Source: Beta vulgaris subsp. vulgaris (lineage: Eukaryota; Streptophyta; Magnoliopsida; Caryophyllales; Amaranthaceae). Taken from it: a stretch of DNA of 64,000 nucleotides. The position numbers were made by a program, and so were the translations under genes. The DNA lies in contig NC_079210.1 of NCBI RefSeq assembly GCF_026745355.1, positions 22,977,268-23,041,267 of the forward strand. Direction: 5' to 3'. Shown piece after piece: positions 54,612 to 64,000 of the stretch. Positions within the stretch are counted from its first letter, which is position 1. Each line of letters opens with the position of its first letter. A model generated the notes under the pieces. That model was not told the DNA's origin. It did not search any database and saw only the letters and a program-made list of their open reading frames with translations.

Positions 54612-55620
54612 ATGACTTTTATGTGCTTAATTATGTGATTTTGAAATCTTATGTATGAATATTCAAGTTTAAGAATGCATGATGTTATCCTTTTAAAAAT
54701 GCTATGTAAGTTTCGAGGACGAAACTTTTTCTAAGGGGTAAGGACGTAATATCCTAAAATCTTAAACATGTTTAAGTTAATAATTAATTATAATAATGTA
54801 GTTAAAACATACTTTATTTTATCGTTCCACTAATTAAGAAACGAATAATAAAATGAATTTAGAATTACAATATAAAATTTACCAACTTAAAATGTTAATA
54901 TCTATGTGACGATAATTTTCATTTTATGATTTCATGAGTTAAACAAGAGGGTTAGTTTTGTTGTTAATTCACTAAGACACAAAATATCCAAGTTTCACCA
55001 AAATTTTACTAAGCCACGTTAAGAGTGATAGTGTGGGAATAAATTCTGATTTTTGGTTTGCAAAACAAAAAGGGAAAAAGAGAAAAAAAAGCCATCGTCA
55101 ATACTCCATTAATGTTGCCTTCTTCCTCACCCTTCCATGGCCATTTGGCACACATGCCATCACCCTTAACCCTTCTTCCTCTGCCAAAAATCTGTCACCA
55201 ATCCCTCACCATAGCTTCTTCAAGCTAAAGATTCAGAATATTTACTTCAATTATCTCCCCCGTCCACTTTGGATAGCAAAGTGGTTCAGTGGAGTGCAAG
55301 TTCAGTGGGGTTACAAGCAGCGAGGCGGGGGCGATCACTTTGGATAGCAAACACTACAAAAAAAATTGGCTATAGAGGCACATCATTTGGCCGACTTGCC
55401 TCTAAAAGCCCCTTCTACCATCACATAAACATGGTTGCCTCTAATTATATGGTTTTTAGTGTCAAATATATTCTGGTGCCTCTAAAGATACATTTTAGCA
55501 TCAGACAAATGTTGGTTGCCTCTAAAACCATGTTTTTAGCATCACATGAATATTGGTTGTCTCTAAATCCATATTTTTAGCATCACATGAATTTAATTGT
55601 CTCTAAAGCCAATTTTTTTA

Positions 55621-55941
55621 GCATCAACTGTAGTTAGTTGTCTCTAAAGCCATGTATTTAGCGTCACATGACTTTAGTTGTCTCTAAAGCCATTTTTTTC
55701 AGCATCAACTGTAGTTAGTTGTCTCTAAAGCCATGTATTTAGCGTCACATGAATTTAGTTGTCTCTAAAGCCATTTTTTCAGCATCAACTGTAGTTAGTT
55801 GTCTCTAAAGCCATGTATTTAGCATCACATGAATTTAGTTGTCTCTAAAGCCATTTTTTCAGCATTAACTGTAGTTAGTTGTCTCTAAAGCCATGTATTT
55901 AACGTCAAATTAATTTAGTTGTCTCGATAGCCATTTTTTTC
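55621..55941 (+). repeat. 80-bp tandem repeat in the CACTA left end
   Basis: Four units start GCATCAACTGTAGTTAGTTG at 55621, 55702, 55782 and 55862 (last one GCATTAACTG), each with two TGTCTCTAAAGCC motifs. The array multiplies the subterminal transposase-site motif. Confidence 0.88.
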
Positions 55942-56003
55942 AGCATCACATAGATTATTGTTGCATCTAAAGATATTTTTTAGTGTCACTTGAATTGTCA
56001 TTA

Positions 56004-56263
56004 GTGGTGTCAAAAACAGATCTGACTGCTGGGTCAACCTGATATTGACCTGATTTGAACCTGGTTCGACATGTGAGGGTCAGTCTCTAGACCTGATCGA
56101 AACCTGACCTGCGATTACCCAGACCTGACCGTAGTGTTGTTAGAAACAGATCTGACCGCTGGGTCAACCTGATTCTGACCTGACTTGAACCTGGTTCGAC
56201 CTTTGAGGGTCAGTGCTCAAACCTGACCGAAACCTGACTGGGATATTACCCAGACCTGACCGG
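56004..56263 (+). repeat. 130-bp direct duplication inside CACTA
   Basis: Two copies about 130 bases apart share ACAGATCTGAC, GGGTCAACCTGAT and GAACCTGGTTCGAC. The word ACCTGACC recurs throughout. The style recalls the repeat-built hAT MITEs at 6.5-8.5 kb, and TAGTGGTGTC at 56002 resembles a hAT end, but no matching right end was found. Confidence 0.7.
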
Positions 56264-58272
56264 CACCTGGCAAGATTATATATTGACCTGACCAAACAGA
56301 CCTGCATTCAAACTCAAACCCGACAATACTCAACCAGATATTACTAAAATTTAATTATTTTTTTTATCTACAAAATCATTTAAATATATTAATTTATTAA
56401 ATTATTTACATTTAATAATTAATAAAATTAAATTAGATTTAATTTTAGAGTTAACTCCAATTCCTTATAAGTTATAAGCTAACTCCAATTCCTTCAAACA
56501 ATACTAATATTTCTCAGCAATAGAATCTATATTCTAATTAAACCCTTTTCCATAAATCATAAAACTGATTTTATAAGGCTTTTCAATCTTCAATGTTACC
56601 AAAAATTCAAGTAATACTAATTAATTGGAATTCAAATCTCTGAAACTAACCAAACCCTTTAATAAAAAACAAAGAATAAAGAAAACTAAATTAGAATAAC
56701 TTATGAAATTCAAACACAATATTAATATTTTTCAATAATAACATCTATATTCTAATTCAAACAACACAAATATTGCTTTAACATTGTTAACTGATGCAGT
56801 TAGGTGATGTTGACCGTATAAATTAGTATATATATAGTGTATGCAAAACATGTTCCATGTTTGCTGCAAAGTCAAACTAACTTAACTTTCAATCTACATA
56901 CTGATCAAAGACTTGTCCAAACAAGTTCAGAAATATAGGAAAAAATATCATGGAGAGACATTGATAAGAAGATCTACAAATCTATTGTGCAATGTTCAAA
57001 GAATACAACAGATCCTGTTTTGTCCTAAATCATAGACCAACTATCACATAGCACAAAATAAGACTTATTTCCTAAACCATTGACACTTGAAGCACTTTCT
57101 ATATTCTTCAAATTTCTCCCTAGATACGAACACCTTTTGTTTCTCCATCCTTTTCTATTTTTTCGATGCATTGTCTTTCTTAAATCCCTCATAGGAAGCT
57201 TAGCGAATTTCCAATATAATCTTCCTCATCCGAATTTCCAATATAATCAGCACTATTTTAAACTAACCTCTTAGTGATAATAGAAGTTATGGTATCTATT
57301 TTTGTTTCAAGTCTATTAACAAAAAAGTGGAATAAGAAAAGCAAGATAGAGAACTATTAACTTGGATACACATTCTTTACAACTATAGAGAACACCTTCC
57401 TTATATATCATAGTATTATGAGGGATACTATAGAAAACACCTCTTTTAGGGGGTCGTTCGTTATCGTTTTTTCTTTTCAGTTTTCAATTTTTTTTGCAAA
57501 ACATGAAACAAGAAAAAGTGATTTTCACTTTTTACTTGTCAGTTTTCAAAATCATCATGTTTATAATAAATTTGACTAAGTTTTTATTCATTATAAGACA
57601 TATATCATATGGCTTTGAAAATCAAAAAAACCAAAAAAATATAAAACCACAATAATACCGAACGGAATGACAACTTTGTTTTTTCTTAAAAAAAAAGAAA
57701 AAAAAAGCTTATTAACATACATATCACAAGCAAACAAGCGCTAACCCAAAAAGAAAAAACAAAATATATATTTTTTAGCCCTCCAAAATTTCAAAAGGAA
57801 GGCATTCAAATTAAACCCCACGATTCCACGAGATTAACAGTTGTGAGACTGAGAGTTCATGTATATCGCCGAGTTGAATTCCTCCACTGCATCAAACACC
57901 ACACCTCTTATTCCACCGCTCGTTATCGGCCCTGCCGCATCTAAAGCCGACGAGTCTTCCCCCTGCCGCGCCTAATGCCGAGGCTACTGCTGCCATCAAT
58001 TGTCGCACCAAACTTCTACCAATTAGGGCTCCGCTGATTGTTCCACTGCCACCGCCTGCACTGGTTCACTGCTGCCGCCTGCTCCACGCTACTGATACCA
58101 TCAATATCTTGGTGAGTTATTTATCTTGTTTTACATTCTTTTAATCATCTAATCAATTTTCGTTGCCCTAATTTCGCACTCCACACTTTCAGCAAACCAG
58201 AGAGAAGAAGAACACTGAAACTCAAAAACCCCCAAAATCAAAAACCCTAAAATCCAACCTAATTCATAATCA

Positions 58273-58620
58273 ATGGAGAACCACGAAGAAACAAATTCAG
58301 GTAAGATGATGGATGAGATCTACGCCAATAGTGACGAAAAGCAGCGTCACAGACCAATCACAAGCGCCGAACAACTTGATTGTGTGAGGACCCTTTCGCT
58401 TAGCCGTGACTCTTTCGCCTTCGCCATCTCCACATTTCTACGCCATCGTTGTTTGAGGGCCCTTTCGCTTAGTCGTGCGTCAGGCTCACACATGCGGGCC
58501 TCGAGAATCTCATACGCTCTTGGAGATTACTGATCTTGGGATTGGTCTTCTTGCTACCATGTGTTTGGGTTTGAAATTCCTCGATGTATCTTCCCTGAAC
58601 GTTAGTTTTGACTTTTGAAT
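58273..58620 (+). pseudogene. Captured host gene fragment (possible LRR/F-box)
   Basis: ATG at 58273 opens an 86-codon frame (MENHEETNSG...) behind leader-like sequence (CCCTAAAATCC), with a possible splice donor at TTCAGGTAAG. In another frame, just after its stop, ITDLGIGLLATMCLGLKFLDVSSL reads like a leucine-rich repeat of the F-box/LRR type. Together they suggest that CACTA picked up pieces of a host gene. No intact protein results. Confidence 0.4.
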
Positions 58621-59405
58621 GGATTGACTTGATAAACATGGTTTGTGTTTGTGATTCTGATTAAGTTGCATTCTTTATGGATTTTCGTCTGTTCTCGTGT
58701 CTTTAGTATATATGCTAATTCCAATTGTATTTGAAATTTGGCCATATACTCTATCTCAAAATTAGCGGAAATTGATAGATTGGTATAAAAATTGCTAAGG
58801 TGAAGAAGTTATAATTATGATGAATGTTAATCTCAAATACACATGTAGATTAGTCAAAGAATTAACAAAACATGTCAATCAAATTAATTTACTAAATATG
58901 CATGAAGTCCCATATATACATTAGGATAGTCTAAGATTATAAGATAAACTCAATTGAAAATGATCTATAAAACTCAAAACCAAGTTCTCTAGCAGCTATG
59001 ACAAAGGCTACTTCATCAGGTGATTCAGCTTCATAAGCAATTAGAATTGTTTCCTCATGGACATAATGGGTTGGTTGTGTGGCAGATTGCCAACACCCTA
59101 AAAATGTTTTGTTTCATATCTGAATGAGGTTCATTGACTGAGTTTCCATTCATGAGGTGTTCATCACTGAATTTAAAACCTTTAATTGGCCTATCTGAGG
59201 CTATGTTACCCCCCCTCCCCCCGACAGCACAAAGGAGGAAATTGGTAGACCAATATGACCTTTATTGACAATTATATAGTGATTATGTGTGTCTTATCTT
59301 TCATGTAATGCTTAAGTTTTTTTTTCCCCACATTTAAAGATGAAAGAGTTTTTAGTGCAACGTGAAGCTGGAGAAGTAAATATGACAGATGAAGAAATTA
59401 TTATC

Positions 59406-59452
59406 ATGATGATGATGATGAGGAGGAGGAGGAGGAGGAGGAAGAGGAGGAT
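59406..59452 (+). repeat. GAT/GAG microsatellite
   Basis: (GAT)n followed by (GAG)n, which in one frame would encode an Asp/Glu run ending DVDKEW and a stop, like an acidic C-terminal tail of a host protein. It may be part of the captured sequence. Confidence 0.6.
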
Positions 59453-60409
59453 GTGGATAAAGAGTGGTGAAATGCAAATAAACAAAGAGTACTATCTACT
59501 CTACTATTGTTCTATTTTGTTCTTTTGATGATGAAGACTAATTTTTACTTAGGTAGTTTTCCTAGGTTTTGGGCTTGCAGGTTGTTGCACGACATAGGAT
59601 GTTTTATCTGGTTGATATTGTACTACAATTTTTGAGATGTTACTACATTATATTTGCTTTTATTTAGTAATATTTCTTTGGAAACAATAGAACTTCGATT
59701 TCCATGAAATTTATTGGTTTAATTTTGCAGTTTTATGAAGGTTACTTCTATAGGTGATCGTGCTCGAAAATGTACAAAATAATACGCTAAATTGTTTTCA
59801 GTGCATCCAAACACCATTCATGATAGGTCTCAAATTGCTTCCAAATATCACTATTTGAAAAATAAGATATCACCTTTAATTATATTTTGAATTAATATTA
59901 TGTGGTTGTCCTTCAATATATTAATTTTCAGAAATATATTATTATTACCTCTAATTATATCTCGAGGCAAAATCATATGATTGCCCCTAAATATATGTGA
60001 TTTTTAAAAGCAATTCGTTATATTGCCTCTAATTATATTGCGAGACAAAATTATATGATTGCCCCTAAATATATGTAGTTTTTAGAAGCAATGTTTTATA
60101 TTGCCTCTAATTATATTTTGATGCAAGAATATATATTGTTGTCTCTAATTCTATGTTGAGGCAAGAATATATATGGTTGCCTCTAATTATATTTTGAGGT
60201 AAGAATATATGGTTGCCTCTAAATGTCGAATCTTTTAGAGGCAACCAGTTATATTGCCACAAAATGGACTTTTAGAGGCAACCATTAATTAGCGACGGAA
60301 TTATTAGAGGCAACCACTAATTTGCTTCAAAAGGCAATTAGAGGCTACATCTTTGGTTTCAGAGGCAAATCTACCTTGCCTCTATATGTGATTTTTTTTT
60401 GTAGTGAAA

Positions 60410-60979
60410 GTGGTTCAAGGATTGAACGTCTTTCGTTACCTAGGATCCATTCTCCAAAAGGATGGAGAACTGGATGGAGACGTGGCGCATAGAATTAACG
60501 CGGGTTGGTTAAAGTGGAAAAGTGCCACCGGATTCCTTTATGATTCTGGCATTCCCCAAAGATTGAAGGGAAAGTTCTACCGCACTGCAATTAGGCCTGC
60601 TTTGTTATATGAAACAATGCCACGTTCATAAGATGAACGTGGCGGAGATGTGTATGTTGCGGTGGATGTGCGGCCACACAAGGAAGGACCGATTAAGAAA
60701 TGAAGTGATCCGGGAAAAAGTTGGAGTTGCATCCATTGAAGAAAAGATGAGGGAGAATCAGTTAAGATAGTTTGGTCATGTGAAAAGGAGATCAGGAGAT
60801 GCACCGGTGAGAACAATTGAAGAGTGGAGGAGTAATCAAATTGTAAAGGGTAGGGGAAGACCTAAGATGACTTGGCTGAGGGTAATTGAAAGTGATATGA
60901 GGTTACTTGGGATTGAGGAGAGCATGACGTTGGATAGAAGTGGGTGGAGGGGTAGTATCTATGTGGAGGAAGGGGTCTG
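60410..60979 (+). pseudogene. LINE reverse transcriptase C-terminus
   Basis: Readable in order: VFRYLGSILQKDGELDGDV, HRINAGWLKWKSATG, LKGKFYRTAIRPALLY (to 60600); after a frameshift MNVAEMCMLRWMCGHTRKD; a TAG at about 60769 replaces a Trp codon before FGHVKRRSGDAPV; then GRGRPKMTW and MRLLGIEESMTLDRSGWR to the stop at 60978-60980. This is the C-terminal third of an RTE-clade RT. The upstream part was never copied (5' truncation), so it is inactive. Confidence 0.88.
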
Positions 60980-62716
60980 ATTACTGCATTTATTTGTTTT
61001 TCTCAATTGTGTTGGTATTAAAACCTTTTGCTGAAAACCTTTTCTAAACACTTCTTGGTGTAAACCTTGTTTTCAAAATAAAAAAACTTTTATCACTCTT
61101 GACGATGCCATCTCCTCTGGTCACTATTCCAGTTGACGATTCATGTTAGCCGACCCCAATCACCTTGGGAATAAGGCTTAGTTGTTGTTGTATCTCCCCC
61201 ATCCATTGATTTTAGGTTCCCAAATTCACTATAAATAGCCATGGAGATTCATCACCAAGAACACCATCAACAACAATCTTCATCCTCTCTTCTCTTACTA
61301 ATCAGAATTTTTCAGTCAATAATTCGCCGAAGAATGTGACTAAAGGAACCCAAAAAGAACACCCCATATTCTCTCTCTCTTTTCTGTTTCAACCCCCCCC
61401 CCCCCCACAACACACCCCCGTAGGCCACCTCACGCTCACCGGCCAATCGCCGCGCTCCGTCGCAGCTTTCCTCATAACTCGCCGTCGCTCGCCGGCCACT
61501 CGTTGCACCTGCCCGCACTCGCGCATTCTCCCTCCTCCTCGCACACTCTTCTTTCTCGTGCTCCTCTTCTTCGCGCGTCACTGCAACCACGCCACCGACG
61601 ACCAACGCCTAGCAACATCACGTCGCACCGTCACGCCGCTGCTCACATTCGCTGTCGACCGTCGTTCGTCGGAGCCCGTTCCCTTGCCTCACGTTTGTCG
61701 CCCCTGCTCTAGTAGCAGAGGTAATTAATGACCTCTTATGTTCTTTCTTTTTAAAATTCTGATTTCTTATTTACTAATTCTGGCCCAAGTTTATAACCTT
61801 TACCAGTTAGTTTGGGCCTCGGAGAATACCTTTGGACTATAACTTAAGTGTTCATAAAGCTGATTTATTATGTTGTTGGGCTAAAAGATGTTTTAGACTT
61901 GTATTCATGGACTGATTTAGTTAGTTTTATTAAACCACTTAGCTTAGTTCCTAAAAGCTATATTTGGGCTATAATTTATGGGTTCTAAACTAGTTGAGTT
62001 GTTTAATGCTAACCCATTAAACTTGTTATTTGTAATTTGAATTTAAGCTATTATCACTTCACTAATCCTTAGGTTTATTTATACTAACTAATTACTTGAT
62101 TTATTAGTTTTAAGTGATTAAATAATATTAAAATGATATTAATGGCTCTATTATTATAGCTTTAAACTTAATTAATTTATTAATGAACGACTAATTAATT
62201 ATTAACTATGAACTAGAATAGTAATATACTTTCAAAAATGGTTATAGGTTATGTATTAATATAACTTTAATGTTTCAATAATTCTAAAAGTGTAACTAAA
62301 GGAGTTATTTCACCTAATTAGTAGATTAAAAAGTCACCTTAAGAAGTTATTAACGACTAAGATAATAACGACCTTTAATGAGACCTTTATGATGTTATAA
62401 CGAACGCTATGACCTTAACAAGCGCTAACTAATATTTAGGCTTAGAAGCTAAATAACGAAACGTTCATTAATAAAAGTATTCTTGATTAGATTAAAGAAG
62501 ATAAAGGATATTACAAGCCTCCCCCATGCTATCAAGGTTGTTAAGCAGGAATTCAGGTAACGTCTAATGCTAACACCCGCATTCCCCTTCGACGTATGTT
62601 TAATGATCATAATTAATATTATGTTTTATATATGGATTGCGGGAAATGAAATGTTTTATGATGATTATGATACGATGCATGTAAAAAGACAGATGATACT
62701 TTGAATGTGGCTAATT

Positions 62717-63533
62717 AAGCTTTTCTTTTGAGAGGTGGTCAAACTTCATGGTGTTCCTACCTCTATCACTTCGGATAGGGACACCAAATTTCTTAGCCAT
62801 TTTTGGATAACTTTGTGGAGAATGTTTAGGATGACGCTGAACAGAAGTTCAACAGCTCCTCCACAAACAGATGGTCAGACTGAAGTCACTAACAGGACGT
62901 TGGGGAATATGATTCGCAGTGTCTGTGGAGATAAACCAAAACAGTGGGATTTTGCTTTACCTCAGGTGGAGTTTGCTTACAACAGTGTTGTGCATTCGGC
63001 TATAGAGAGATCACCATTTTCTGTGGTCTACACTTCTGTTCCTAGTCATGTGGTTGATCTGATTAAGCTTCCTAAGAGTCCGAGAGTTAGTGTGGCAGCT
63101 AGGAATATGGCAGAAGAGATTGTCGCTGTTAAGGAGACTGTGAAGGCTAAGTTGTATGCTGCTGGGCAGAAGAATAAAGCAGCTGCTGATAAACACAGGC
63201 GAGTAAAGGTTTTCAGTGTGGGTGATGAGGTGATGGTCTTTTTGCGTAAAGGAGAGTTTCCCTATTGTTACCTATAATAAATTGAAGCCACGCAAGTATG
63301 GGTCATTCAGGGTGACGCGCAAGATTAATGACAATGCATACGTGGTAGCTCTTCCGGATGATATGAACATTTCCAACACGTTCAATGTTGCTGACATTTA
63401 TGAGTACCATGCAGATGAGGTTCTTTATGATAATACGAGCTCGGGGTCGAGTTCTTTAGAGGTGGAGGAGACTGACGTAGGAAGGTTAGAAGATAAGTTC
63501 GATAACAAAGTTCGACAAAAGAGCCTGAAATGA
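62717..63533 (+). pseudogene. Ty3/gypsy integrase C-terminal part
   Basis: The frame 62735-63277 begins at the second integrase aspartate ([21 protein letters not shown]), has [12 protein letters not shown] with the catalytic glutamate, EFAYNSVVH, and the C-terminal domain ([27 protein letters not shown]). After two stops it continues in 63282-63533 ([34 protein letters not shown]). It is close in style to the integrase at 1.5-2.6 kb, so both probably belong to related lineages. The N-terminal two thirds of the element are absent because it joins the chromovirus LTR at about 62716. Confidence 0.85.
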
Positions 63534-64000
63534 TTTCTACTAATCGCGCTTATGGAATTGCTTATTATGATACCTTTCTGGAAGCGGAACGGGCCAACGA
63601 GTCAAACTCATCGCTATGCTATCACCTATAGGATTTTAAAGCTATCCGAGTTTGTTTAAGGCCCGAAATCAGCATTTTAATTATTTTTGAATTTTATTAT
63701 TTCTTTAATTTCGTATTAGGGTTTTGTGTTAAGTATTTAAACATTATTAGGTCATTGTTTGGAGGCTGTTTTTGACTTTTAATAATATCACAGAGTTCCT
63801 ACTCTTTTCTGGTGGATTCCGGAGTCTTTACAGATTTATCACATGTAAATCTGGTTGTTCTTGATCGACATTAGCGCTTGCTTTTCTCCATATTTTCTGA
63901 CTGCGTCAGTATTGTCCTCGGGTGGCACCGTGCATTCGATAATCTGGGCATTAACGCCACATTCCGTTTAGTGAGGGCTTTTGTCCTCGGGTGGCTGCCT
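63534..64000 (+). other. Likely 3' flank/LTR of the last Ty3/gypsy element
   Basis: Non-coding sequence after integrase, with AAGTATTTAAAC (63730) as a possible LTR promoter and GTCCTCGGGTGGC repeated at 63913 and 63982. The element or its LTR probably continues past the window. No edge can be set. Confidence 0.4.

Larger units (their letters stand above)
55352..60406 (+). mobile_element. Non-autonomous CACTA transposon
   Basis: A 5,055-bp element with CACTACAAAAAAAA at the left and its complement at the right end, flanked by AAA on both sides (55349-55351, 60407-60409). Both subterminal regions are packed with GCCTCTAAA/TTAGAGGCA words in inverted orientation, the expected transposase binding sites. 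No TNPA/TNPD-like transposase was found. The centre (56340-57830) is AT-rich and unassigned; 57830-58620 looks like captured host sequence; 58620-59330 and 59530-59930 hold no gene. Confidence 0.9.
55262..61190 (+). mobile_element. RTE-type LINE, 5' truncated, carrying CACTA
   Basis: It is flanked by the 10-bp duplication TATCTCCCCC (55252-55261 and 61191-61200) within the chromovirus LTR. The 3' end has the plant RTE-type tail (GTTAGCCGACCCCAATC, GGCTTAGTTGTTGTTG), ending in GTT repeats. Without the CACTA insertion it is about 870 bp, so it is 5' truncated, as usual for LINEs. Confidence 0.85.
53042..62716 (+). mobile_element. Tekay-like chromovirus, 3' part, with nested insertions
   Basis: The element is entered at the end of RNase H; gag, protease and RT are missing. 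Integrase with a chromodomain is followed by a polypurine-like CTAAGGGGTAAGGA and the 3' LTR from 54745. The LTR is split at 55261 by a LINE, which is split by a CACTA transposon; LTR sequence resumes at 61191 and stops at 62716, where another Ty3/gypsy element begins. Confidence 0.8.
54745..62716 (+). repeat. 3' LTR of the chromovirus, split by LINE and CACTA
   Basis: It starts CGTAATATCC (TG changed to CG), parallel to the solo LTR start TGTAATATCC at 31463. The right part (61191-62716) has CACTATAAATAGCC as promoter (61230), a CT/GC-rich stretch with a C-run at 61389-61406, and TATTACAAGCCTCCCCCATG (62511), all in the same order as in the solo LTR. It ends early, without the GGGGCGTTACA terminus. 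Confidence 0.75.

Noticed and set aside
59340..59528. Met/Arg-run protein
   Set aside because: The frame reads through a GAT/GAG microsatellite; the Met and Arg runs are artefacts of the repeat.
61312..61728. Overlapping frames on both strands as genes
   Set aside because: This is the CT/GC-rich segment of a chromovirus LTR; coding potential on both strands is compositional.

Overview
The window is nuclear DNA of a flowering plant. It holds a DYW-class pentatricopeptide-repeat gene, a nuclear copy of plastid DNA, and nested plant LTR retrotransposons and DNA transposons. The species cannot be told from the sequence; the style is that of a repeat-rich eudicot. Apart from the PPR gene and one possible exon pair near 50.9 kb, almost everything readable is mobile-element or organelle-derived sequence.

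Layout, left to right. (1) 1-3395: 3' half of a decayed Ty3/gypsy element with its LTR. (2) 3420-6015: a plastid insertion that keeps the divergent order trnC-GCA (minus), spacer, rpoB 5' third (plus). (3) 6480-8511: four hAT-type elements, one nested inside another; all four have 8-bp target duplications. (4) 8563-10925: the PPR-DYW gene, complete from start to the terminal CGDYW but split over several frames. (5) 11163-11743: a SINE-like stretch cut by a Mutator-like MITE. (6) 11824-19793: a long-TIR element split by a full-length 7.76-kb Athila-like retrotransposon that has gag and protease but no reverse transcriptase or integrase. (7) 19808-20562: a Tourist-like and a Stowaway-like MITE. 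(8) 20879-31462: a Ty1/copia element whose 5' LTR holds a 5.46-kb PIF/Harbinger transposon with both of its genes. (9) 31463-34127: a solo chromovirus LTR sitting exactly where the copia fragment meets a Tat-lineage Ty3/gypsy element. (10) 34133-41218: the Tat element, with an antisense, intron-containing extra gene. (11) 42377-50592: two decayed copia elements in opposite orientations. (12) 50593-53041: mostly unassigned sequence, with a copia LTR fragment and a pair of direct repeats. (13) 53042-62716: a chromovirus whose 3' LTR is split by a LINE that is itself split by a CACTA transposon. (14) 62717-64000: the 3' end of another Ty3/gypsy element.

Insertion order can be read from target duplications. 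The clearest stacks are LTR > LINE > CACTA, copia LTR > Harbinger, and hAT > hAT.

One caution applies to all calls of broken genes. The two LTRs of the Athila-like element differ almost only by one- or two-base indels, mostly in homopolymers. The PPR gene, the Harbinger transposase and gag also carry single-base frameshifts. This pattern suggests residual sequencing indels, so some genes called broken here may be intact in the plant. No previously undescribed system could be demonstrated. The most unusual items are the antisense gene with its own TATA box and intron in the Tat element, the pol-less Athila-like element, and the junction marked by the solo LTR.
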